From an uncultured Arcobacter sp. (GTDB lineage: Bacteria; Campylobacterota; Campylobacteria; Campylobacterales; Arcobacteraceae), in contig CAJXWI010000239.1 of NCBI GenBank assembly GCA_913062735.1, positions 1 through 5,001 on the forward strand: DNA of 5,001 bases, in the 5' to 3' direction. This document shows, in pieces, positions 1 to 4,295 of this stretch. Positions within the stretch are counted from its first letter, which is position 1, and every line of letters begins with the position of its first letter. Position numbers and translations under genes: made by a program. The notes beneath the pieces are model-generated. The model saw only the letters and a program-made list of their open reading frames with translations. It ran no database searches and was not told the origin of the DNA.

Positions 1-597
1 TTATCACAAAAAAATGGATTTCTTCCTTTTATTGATATTGCATATCAAGGTCTTGGGGATGATTTAGATGAAGATGCAAAAGGACTTAGATTTTTAGTAA
101 ATCAAGTGCAAGAAGTACTTATATCTACTTCATGCTCAAAAAACTTTGGTTTATACCGTGAGAGAACAGGTGCTGCTATTGTAATTGCAAAAACACAAGA
201 AAAAGCAAAAGAAGTACGAATACATATGGGCGAATTATCCAGAGGTTCTTATTCCATGCCACCTGCACATGGGGCTGCTATTGTTGCTAAGATATTAAAT
301 GATACTGTCTTAAAAAAACAATGGGAGATGGAATTAAAAGAAATGAGAGAGCGAATTCTTGCTTTACGTCATGCTTTGGTTGAGTCTTTTAGATCTAAGA
401 GCGGTTCAAACAAGTATGATTATATTCTTTCTCATAAGGGTATGTTTTCGATGACGGGACTTAATGAAACTCAGATGTTAAAGCTTCAAGAAGAGTATTC
501 AATTTATTTGGTTCCAGGGGCTAGAATTAATATTGCTGGTTTACAAATAAATGAAGTGGAAAGGGTAGTCTCTTCAATTATTGCAGTAGCAAGATAA
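1..597 (+). CDS. Aspartate/aromatic amino acid aminotransferase, class I (C-terminal half, 5'-truncated)
   Basis: This is a PLP-dependent cytoplasmic transaminase moving amino groups between aspartate or aromatic amino acids and 2-oxoglutarate. The reading frame is open from base 1, so the gene starts outside the window. The GTG at 106 is an internal valine codon, not a start. About 198 residues are present, half of the usual ~396. Visible family residues, in E. coli AspC numbering, are: IDIAYQG, with Asp222 and Tyr225 at window codons 12 and 15; SCSKNFGLY, with the Schiff-base Lys258 at codon 47 (139-141); RERTG, with Arg266 at codon 55; SRGSYSMPPAHG, with the Arg292 equivalent at codon 81; and GARINIAG, with the carboxylate-binding Arg386 at codon 175 (523-525). 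Retention of Arg292 and Arg386 fits dicarboxylic or aromatic substrates. AspC-like and TyrB-like specificity cannot be separated from this half, so no symbol is given. Confidence 0.95.
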   Translation, partial: LSQKNGFLPFIDIAYQGLGDDLDEDAKGLRFLVNQVQEVLISTSCSKNFGLYRERTGAAIVIAKTQEKAKEVRIHMGELSRGSYSMPPAHGAAIVAKILNDTVLKKQWEMELKEMRERILALRHALVESFRSKSGSNKYDYILSHKGMFSMTGLNETQMLKLQEEYSIYLVPGARINIAGLQINEVERVVSSIIAVAR

Positions 598-640
598 ATA
601 ATTATAAGCTAAGTTTTATCATTTATATAGGCACAATTTA

Positions 641-659
641 ATTTTAAAACAGTTAAAAT
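641..659. repeat. Short inverted repeat in the intergenic gap before the YjbR-like gene
   Basis: ATTTTAA (641-647) and TTAAAAT (653-659) form a perfect 7-bp inverted repeat around a 5-base centre. The right arm contains TAAAAT (654-659), which could serve as a -10 box for the downstream operon and would put transcription start about 30 bases before the ATG at 696. No convincing -35 box is seen. It could be a small operator overlapping a promoter, or chance symmetry in AT-rich DNA. The rest of 598-695 shows no clear terminator for the aminotransferase gene. Confidence 0.25.
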
Positions 660-695
660 AGTTCATGAGTAAATCCAAATAAGGAAGAGATATAC

Positions 696-1067
696 ATGAA
701 CTATGAAACTTTTAATAAATATTGTTCTTCTTTATTAGCAACTTCTTATGTCAATCAATGGGGTGGGTCTCATGTATGGAAAGTGGCAGATAAAGTTTTT
801 GCTATTGGGGGTTTTACAAATAAAGATAAAGAAGCCTTTACGTTTAAAACCTCTCCAGAAGATTTTTATTTCCTAAGTGATTTAGAGGGCTACAAACCGG
901 CACCATATTTTGCAAACAGAGGTATGAAATGGATTCAAAAAATTGATAACTCACAAGAAATAGATCTAGAATTAGAAGAATACATTAAAGAATCGCACCG
1001 TATCGTATCTTTAGGTTTAAGTAAAATCAAACAAAAGAAATTGGGTTTGAATCAAAAAGAAGAATAA
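696..1067 (+). CDS. MmcQ/YjbR-family protein (double-wing DNA-binding-like fold)
   Basis: This is a 123-residue cytoplasmic protein. The start is fixed by AAGGAAG at 681-687, eight bases before the ATG. It shows the MmcQ/YjbR pattern: an N-terminal helix with a conserved Cys-like position (10), the strand motif HVWKVADKVFAIGG (residues 26-39), the strand AFTFKTSPED (47-56) where the family has 'lk.pPe', then KPAPYFANRGMKW (67-79) matching the usual 'PayhmNk.hW' block, and a C-terminal helix with a Ser/His pair (100-101). Structures from this family have a CyaY-like or double-wing fold, and DNA binding has been proposed but is not established generally. The gene is first in a run of four same-strand genes and lies 48 bp before the aldo/keto reductase. 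It could be a regulator or a small-molecule binder. Family assignment is firm and function is unknown. Confidence 0.85.
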   Translation: MNYETFNKYCSSLLATSYVNQWGGSHVWKVADKVFAIGGFTNKDKEAFTFKTSPEDFYFLSDLEGYKPAPYFANRGMKWIQKIDNSQEIDLELEEYIKESHRIVSLGLSKIKQKKLGLNQKEE

Positions 1068-1115
1068 AATAATATAAATCTGCTTATACTTTCGTATTAT
1101 ATATAAAGGGAAAAC

Positions 1116-1919
1116 ATGACAAAGATGATATATGGAACGGCTTGGAAAAAAGAAGAAACAAGCAGACTTGTTAAGGAAGCTCTAACTTTAGGTTTTAGAG
1201 CTGTAGATACCGCTTGTCAACCAAGACATTACAGAGAAGACTTAGTTGGTCTTGCTTTAGAAGATGCCTTTGCTCATGGGCTTAAAAGAGAAGATGTTTT
1301 TATTCAAACAAAGTTTACTCCGCTAAATGGGCAAGACCAAGATAATATGCCTTATTTGAGTTCTGATAACATCATTATACAACTTGAAAAATCTTTTATG
1401 CAATCAAAAGAGAATTTAAAAGTAGATTATATTGATTCGTATTTAATTCATTCTCCTTTTTCTCCTATAGAAGATTTTGTAAGTGTTTATCGAACAATGG
1501 AAGAATATGTAGAAGTAGGGCAGGTGAAACAAATTGGTCTTTGTAATTGTTATGATATTCAAATGTTTTCTTATTTATACGATATCGCAAAAGTTAAGCC
1601 CAAGGTTTTGCAAAACAGATTTTATGCCGATTCTTCTTATGATAAAGAATTAAGAGAATTTTGCAAGGATAAAAATATTTCGTATCAAAGCTTCTGGTCT
1701 TTAAGTGCTAATCCCCATATCTTGGTTTCAAAAGAAGTTTTACTTTTATGTAAAAAATATAATAAAACCTCGGCTCAAATATTTTATAGATTTTTACAGC
1801 AAATAAATATCACACCTTTAAATGGAACAACTTCACAAAAACACATGACAGAAGACTTAGATATTTCTTCTCTTTTTCTTGAAAAAGAAGAAATAAACAC
1901 TGTTTTAAAACTATTATAA
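1116..1919 (+). CDS. Aldo/keto reductase
   Basis: This is a 267-residue soluble NAD(P)H-dependent oxidoreductase with a TIM-barrel fold, expected to reduce aldehydes or ketones to alcohols. AAAGGG at 1105-1110 sits five bases before the ATG. The catalytic tetrad is complete: Asp31 in RAVDTA, Tyr39 in RHYRED, Lys66 in IQTKF and His112 in YLIHSP. Other family blocks are GLCNC (141-145, usually GvSN), QNRFY (166-170, usually QvEyh), YQSFWSL (190-196) and the cofactor loop ITPLNGTTS (232-240). That loop lacks the usual IPKS lysine that contacts the NADPH 2'-phosphate. The ACQPRHYREDLVG block (34-45) is a variant I associate more with fungal-like AKRs than with the common bacterial YGNE form. The length is slightly below the typical 275-320. 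It is the second gene of the operon, and the substrate cannot be deduced. Confidence 0.93.
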   Translation: MTKMIYGTAWKKEETSRLVKEALTLGFRAVDTACQPRHYREDLVGLALEDAFAHGLKREDVFIQTKFTPLNGQDQDNMPYLSSDNIIIQLEKSFMQSKENLKVDYIDSYLIHSPFSPIEDFVSVYRTMEEYVEVGQVKQIGLCNCYDIQMFSYLYDIAKVKPKVLQNRFYADSSYDKELREFCKDKNISYQSFWSLSANPHILVSKEVLLLCKKYNKTSAQIFYRFLQQINITPLNGTTSQKHMTEDLDISSLFLEKEEINTVLKLL

Positions 1920-1954
1920 TAAGTATTTAACTACATTTGTAAAAAAGGCAAAAA

Positions 1955-2464
1955 ATGACATTAGAGCGAAAAGTTGCTAATTTTTTTAATTTAAGTGATG
2001 AAAACTGGATGAAACATGCTAATCCTCTTAGTGTTTGGAGCAGGTATTCTGTTCTTCCTCTTATATTATTTTCTTTTTGGAGTCGTTTATGGATAGGGTG
2101 GTGGTGTTTAATTCCTGCTCTTATCTCCTTACTTTGGATGTTTTACAATCCTGTTGTTTTTAAAAAAGCCAAATCAACAAAAAATTGGGCATCAAAAGCA
2201 GTATTGGGAGAAAGAGTTTATTTAAACAGAGACAAAATCCCCCTTGCTCCACATCATAATACTTTTTTTAATACAATACTTAATATTATTTCCTCTTTTG
2301 GTCTCATTTTATCAATTTGGGCAAGCATTAATTATTCTCTTAACGCAGTTATTTTAGGAACCCTTATCACTTATTTTGGGAAAAGCTGGTTTTTGCATAG
2401 AATGGTTTGTTTATATGAAGATATGAAAAATGAAAACGACAGATATAAAAGTTGGGAATACTAA
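1955..2464 (+). CDS. Small multi-pass membrane protein, DUF6653-like
   Basis: This is a 169-residue inner-membrane protein of unknown function. An AAAAAAGG stretch (1941-1948) precedes the ATG by six bases. After a soluble N-terminus, hydrophobic segments lie near residues 31-41, 46-66, 103-121 and 128-145, suggesting about four spans or half-spans. The motifs HANPLSVWSR (21-30), FWSRLWIGWW (41-50) and NWASKAVLGERVYLNR (77-92) match what I recall as the signature of the DUF6653 family. The last of these would lie in the polar loop between the two hydrophobic halves. A His-rich PHHN (99-102) follows. The tail (151-169) is charged and probably cytoplasmic. The gene follows the aldo/keto reductase by 35 bp and precedes the DUF1330 gene by 16 bp, so co-transcription is likely. 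The family name is from memory; the membrane nature is seen directly. Confidence 0.75.
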   Translation: MTLERKVANFFNLSDENWMKHANPLSVWSRYSVLPLILFSFWSRLWIGWWCLIPALISLLWMFYNPVVFKKAKSTKNWASKAVLGERVYLNRDKIPLAPHHNTFFNTILNIISSFGLILSIWASINYSLNAVILGTLITYFGKSWFLHRMVCLYEDMKNENDRYKSWEY

Positions 2465-2480
2465 ATAAAAAAGGATAAAA

Positions 2481-2768
2481 ATGAGTGCTTATATTATTTA
2501 TAATTATAATATTACAAATAGAGCTAGAATAAACGAACTGGGACCCTTGTCCTTAAAGATTATAAAAAAGTATTCTGCCCAATTAGTAGTTGCAAGTGCT
2601 ACACAAATATTAGAAGGTTCTGCTTATTCAAATATGGTGATGTATAAGTTTAAAAGTATGGATGATGCGAAGGCTTTTTATAACTGTTTTGAATCAAAAG
2701 AGCTTTCTAAATTAAGAAATGAAATTACAGAAGGTTTTGCAGTCCTTGTTCCAGAGTATAAAATCTAG
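2481..2768 (+). CDS. DUF1330-like dimeric alpha/beta-barrel protein
   Basis: This is a 95-residue cytoplasmic protein. AAGGAT at 2471-2476 precedes the ATG by four bases and the upstream gene ends only 16 bp away. The pattern is ferredoxin-like and fits DUF1330: a first strand AYIIYNYNIT (3-12), a helix carrying GPLSLKIIKKY (21-31), the strand LVVASATQILEG (35-46), the strand NMVMYKFKSMDDAKAFYN (51-68), where the family has 'vvleFpS.e.A.aWy', then a helix ELSKLRNEITEG (74-85) and a final strand FAVLVPEY. Members of this superfamily often dimerise and include monooxygenases and uncharacterised stress proteins. The usual Trp after the 'A.A' motif is Phe67 here. It is the last gene of the operon and is followed by a strong hairpin. 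No catalytic role can be assigned. Confidence 0.82.
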   Translation: MSAYIIYNYNITNRARINELGPLSLKIIKKYSAQLVVASATQILEGSAYSNMVMYKFKSMDDAKAFYNCFESKELSKLRNEITEGFAVLVPEYKI

Positions 2769-2785
2769 TACTTAAGGCTTAAAGT

Positions 2786-2821
2786 AAATTTGGAGAATAG
2801 TATTATCTATTCCCCAAATTT
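2786..2821. terminator. Strong hairpin between convergent genes, likely bidirectional terminator
   Basis: The arms 2786-2800 and 2807-2821 pair over 15 bp with a single A/C mismatch and enclose a 6-base loop (TATTAT). The hairpin starts 17 bp after the DUF1330 stop on the plus strand and 6 bp after the stop of the small minus-strand gene at 2828. The flanks are only moderately T-rich (AAATTT arm ends), so it is not a textbook intrinsic terminator. Its position between two converging genes nevertheless makes a shared terminator the simplest reading. Confidence 0.75.
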
Positions 2822-2827
2822 TAAATA

Positions 2828-2926
2828 TTATGAATCTTTTTTCGCTTTTTTATCTGCTCTTTTTTCTTTTAATGATTTCGCAGGAGCTTTTTTCGCTGCT
2901 TTTTGAACGTCTTTACCTTTTGCCAT
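2828..2926 (-). CDS. Small Lys/Ala-rich basic protein, 32 residues
   Basis: The minus strand encodes 32 residues beginning MAKGKDVQ, then alternating Ala/Lys blocks (AAKKAPAK at 10-17, KEKRADKKAKKD at 20-31). There are about 13 Lys/Arg and only three acidic residues, with no hydrophobic core and no Cys, so it is probably disordered or helical and nucleic-acid or ribosome associated. Support for a real gene comes from an excellent ribosome binding site (AAGGAGA, minus strand, 2937-2931) four bases before the ATG, a good -10 box (TATACT, 2958-2953) giving a leader of about 20 bases, and a hairpin just past the stop. Ala/Lys-rich tails like this resemble the C-termini of bacterial histone-like proteins, but no family can be assigned. 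Its MAKGK start is shared with the protein encoded from 3062 in the opposite direction. Confidence 0.7.
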   Translation of the reverse strand: MAKGKDVQKAAKKAPAKSLKEKRADKKAKKDS

Positions 2927-2949
2927 TGTGTCTCCTTTTTTTTTATAAT
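2920..2949 (+). promoter_or_regulatory. Sigma-70-type promoter for the 2975/3062 genes
   Basis: TTGCCA (2920-2925, five of six -35 consensus bases) and a perfect TATAAT (2944-2949) are separated by 18 bp. Transcription would start near 2956, which gives a leader of about 20 bases before the ATG at 2975 and about 105 before the gene at 3062. The -35 box lies on the first codons of the minus-strand gene. Eight bases of the T9 run (2936-2944) fall in the spacer. Confidence 0.65.
2931..2937 (-). promoter_or_regulatory. Ribosome binding site of the small Lys/Ala-rich gene
   Basis: Read on the minus strand this is AAGGAGA, four bases before the ATG at 2926. It is the best Shine-Dalgarno match in the window and the main reason for accepting such a short gene. 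A run of nine A (minus strand, 2944-2936) leads directly into its AAGG. Confidence 0.75.
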
Positions 2950-2952
2950 ATT

Positions 2953-2958
2953 AGTATA
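2953..2958 (-). promoter_or_regulatory. -10 box of the promoter for the small Lys/Ala-rich gene
   Basis: The minus strand reads TATACT here, placing transcription start near 2946, about 20 bases before the ATG at 2926. No classical -35 box is visible. Upstream on that strand is a T8 run (2973-2966), consistent with the T-rich upstream elements that replace -35 boxes in Campylobacterota. The box abuts the opposing TATAAT at 2944-2949. Confidence 0.5.
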
Positions 2959-2974
2959 GCTTAATAAAAAAAAT

Positions 2975-3052
2975 ATGGGATTAAAGATAGGAGAAGTATT
3001 TTATATCTTTACCTTAGTGCTTATTATTTTAGCTATAATGTGGAAAAACTAA
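2975..3052 (+). CDS. Possible 25-residue single-span membrane peptide
   Basis: An ATG at 2975 opens a 25-codon frame ending TAA at 3050-3052. The peptide has a short polar start (MGLKIGE), one hydrophobic stretch VFYIFTLVLIILAIMW (8-23) and a basic end (KN), the layout of a bacterial small membrane protein. It sits about 20 bases after the predicted start point of a good promoter, and its stop codon overlaps the AAAGGG ribosome binding site of the gene at 3062, so translational coupling is possible. The weakness is the lack of a Shine-Dalgarno sequence: only an A8 run precedes the ATG, and the AGGAGA at 2989-2994 lies inside the frame with no standard start after it. It may be a real small protein, a leader peptide for 3062, or chance. 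Confidence 0.35.
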   Translation: MGLKIGEVFYIFTLVLIILAIMWKN

Positions 3053-3061
3053 AGGGCATTA

Positions 3062-3487
3062 ATGGCTAAGGGTAAAAAAACGAGTATCAAAGAGATTAAA
3101 TTATTACAAAATGATGAAATCTTAATCAATGGAAAAGAGTATGTAATACTTGAAACATGTGAAGATATTCTAAGCGCAAAAACAATGAAAATTTCTTCTA
3201 ATGGGAACCGAATATTGCGTTTTGATGACGAAAAGAAAAAAGCAAGAATTGATGTAAAAAGAGAAATTGATATTATCAAATGTACCTTTAAAGACATCGA
3301 TCGTGCGAAATCTTTTAAAAAAAGTAATGACAAGGGTGTTATTGTAAATGAAGATAAAAAAGAAATCATTGCAAAAGCCAGCTCTTTTATAAAAGCAAGA
3401 GAAATTATAGATTCTTATAAAGATACAAAAAGTAAAAACTACGATTCACAAGCAGGAAAACTAAGTTTTTATTTCACAGAAGAATAA
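3062..3487 (+). CDS. Hypothetical Lys-rich protein, 141 residues
   Basis: I do not recognise this protein. AAAGGG (3051-3056) is five bases before the ATG. It is soluble, with no signal peptide or membrane span, and is strongly charged. After MAKGKK and a short helix-like start, residues 17-52 look like consecutive beta strands (NDEILINGKEYVILETCED, SAKTMKISSNGNRILRF), consistent with a small barrel of the SH3 or Sm-like kind, though that is inference. Residues 53-105 are Lys/Asp/Glu-rich and residues 106-121 (KASSFIKAREIIDSYK) look like an amphipathic helix. A single Cys occurs at 33 and another at 78. The overlapping minus-strand frame here has no ribosome binding site and reads as low-complexity hydrophobic residues, the shadow of Lys-rich codons. 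It probably shares a transcript with the 25-codon frame upstream. Confidence 0.75.
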   Translation: MAKGKKTSIKEIKLLQNDEILINGKEYVILETCEDILSAKTMKISSNGNRILRFDDEKKKARIDVKREIDIIKCTFKDIDRAKSFKKSNDKGVIVNEDKKEIIAKASSFIKAREIIDSYKDTKSKNYDSQAGKLSFYFTEE

Positions 3488-3497
3488 ACGTAATAAA

Positions 3498-3520
3498 AGC
3501 TAAGATTTAAGTTCTTAGCT
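3498..3520. terminator. Small hairpin after the 141-residue protein gene
   Basis: AGCTAAGA (3498-3505) and TCTTAGCT (3513-3520) form a perfect 8-bp stem with a 7-base loop, starting 11 bases after the stop at 3487. No U-tract follows on the plus strand, so it may be a weak or factor-aided terminator or an mRNA 3'-end stabiliser. Confidence 0.45.
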
Positions 3521-3579
3521 CATGCGTCAAACACTGCACTTCGAATACAAACAATATACACCTAGAATTATAAATCCTT

Positions 3580-3607
3580 TTTACTATTAATAATAAGATG
3601 TTATACT
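3580..3607 (+). promoter_or_regulatory. Extended -10 promoter for the 3629-4293 gene pair
   Basis: TGTTATACT (3599-3607) is an extended -10 element (TG, one base, TATACT). A weak -35 match TTTACT (3580-3585) lies 16 bp upstream. Transcription would start near 3614, about 15 bases before the ATG at 3629. The remaining part of the 3488-3628 gap shows no other clear element. Confidence 0.55.
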
Positions 3608-3628
3608 AAAGAAAAACAATGGATTAGT

Positions 3629-3910
3629 ATGAGTCTTAAAACAATTATAAAAGAAAATATGGACAAAGCTTTTGATTACTCAAAAATTAAAAGCACTAGC
3701 TTAAAAGATAAAATCAAAGAAAAAATAAGAGAAAATGCTGTTATTGCTACAAAAGCCAGATTAGCACAAGTACATAAAACATTTGATGATTATAATAATG
3801 AAGAATTAGAAATAATCATAGGGGATGAAGAGCGAAAAATTGTGGATGAATTAAAAACTAAATCTTTGTTGTTAGCCCTTGCTGCACTTGGATTAAACGT
3901 TTTTATCTAA
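3629..3910 (+). CDS. Hypothetical charged helical protein, 93 residues
   Basis: I do not recognise this protein. The start is the first ATG in frame after a good extended -10 promoter, with only a weak GGA ribosome binding site (3621-3623), so the leader is very short. Residues 1-50 are Lys-rich and predicted helical (TIIKENMDKAFDYSKIK, LKDKIKEKIRENA, IATKARLAQVHK). Residues 51-78 are acidic (FDDYNNEELEIIIGDEE), and the C-terminus (79-93, SLLLALAALGLNVFI) is hydrophobic. That end is too short for a confident membrane span but long enough to insert into a membrane or pack against a partner. The gene lies 8 bp before a two-span membrane protein and is almost certainly co-transcribed with it, which suggests the two products act together. 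Function is unknown. Confidence 0.75.
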   Translation: MSLKTIIKENMDKAFDYSKIKSTSLKDKIKEKIRENAVIATKARLAQVHKTFDDYNNEELEIIIGDEERKIVDELKTKSLLLALAALGLNVFI

Positions 3911-3918
3911 GGTAGGAG

Positions 3919-4293
3919 ATGTTTAAACAAGTTAAATCGGCGCTGTTTTGGTATTATTTATATACGTTTAGAAAAAGAGTATTGCTTATTGTTCTTTTAT
4001 TATGCCTAGCTTTGTTTTCCAATGCAATGTATGCAGATATAATAGAATATTTGCAAATAAGCAAACAATTAGAGTATATGAAATTTTTGCTTATACTTAA
4101 ATGGGGTATTATTTTATTTAGCATTGTTTTTTCTGCGTATTTAGTTCTTACTTTATTTAAAAATAAAAATAAAGAAAACAAGGAAGAAAAAGAGAAAAAA
4201 ACAAGTAAAAAAGAAGAATTCTCTAAAAGAGAAAAAGAATTTTTATATAAAAAGAATTTACGAAGTAAAGCCGATATCTTACTTGATAAATAA
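3919..4293 (+). CDS. Hypothetical two-span membrane protein with charged C-terminal tail
   Basis: I do not recognise this 124-residue protein. Its ribosome binding site AAGG (3909-3912) overlaps the stop codon of the gene before it and lies six bases from the ATG; a second AGGAG (3914-3918) abuts the ATG. That layout suggests translational coupling. A basic start (R18, K19, R20) precedes span 1 (about 21-37, VLLIVLLLCLALF). A short loop (38-54) and span 2 (about 55-80, KFLLILKWGIILFSIVFSAY) follow, then a Lys/Glu-rich tail (81-124) likely to be helical or coiled coil. The positive-inside rule puts both termini in the cytoplasm. The tail could contact a cytoplasmic partner, with the 93-residue neighbour the obvious candidate. 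The gene ends 2 bp from the convergent sugar dehydrogenase gene. Function is unknown. Confidence 0.75.
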   Translation: MFKQVKSALFWYYLYTFRKRVLLIVLLLCLALFSNAMYADIIEYLQISKQLEYMKFLLILKWGIILFSIVFSAYLVLTLFKNKNKENKEEKEKKTSKKEEFSKREKEFLYKKNLRSKADILLDK

Positions 4294-4295
4294 GA

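Noticed and set aside
106..597. GTG at 106 as the start of a separate 163-residue gene
   Set aside because: The frame is open back to base 1, and the upstream codons encode the conserved IDIAYQG part of the aminotransferase, so 106 is internal.
665..682. Five-codon frame (MSKSK) before the YjbR-like gene, with its stop overlapping that gene's ribosome binding site
   Set aside because: It could be a leader peptide, but it has no ribosome binding site of its own and frames this short are expected by chance.
1085..1090. TATACT as an internal promoter for the aldo/keto reductase
   Set aside because: There is no -35 box at proper spacing and no TGn extension. The short gap and same-strand layout fit read-through from upstream.
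3049..3369. Minus-strand 106-codon frame opposite the 141-residue protein gene
   Set aside because: It has no ribosome binding site or promoter, and its Ser/Phe/Leu-rich low complexity is what Lys/Glu-rich codons give when read in reverse. The plus-strand gene has a proper AAAGGG.
3522..3590. 22-codon plus-strand frame starting at ATG 3522
   Set aside because: It has no ribosome binding site or promoter, directly follows a hairpin, and its peptide has no coherent composition. It is best read as intergenic sequence.
3954..4181. Minus-strand 75-codon frame inside the two-span membrane protein gene
   Set aside because: It has no ribosome binding site, lies wholly inside a better supported gene that is coupled to its neighbour, and has no recognisable motif.
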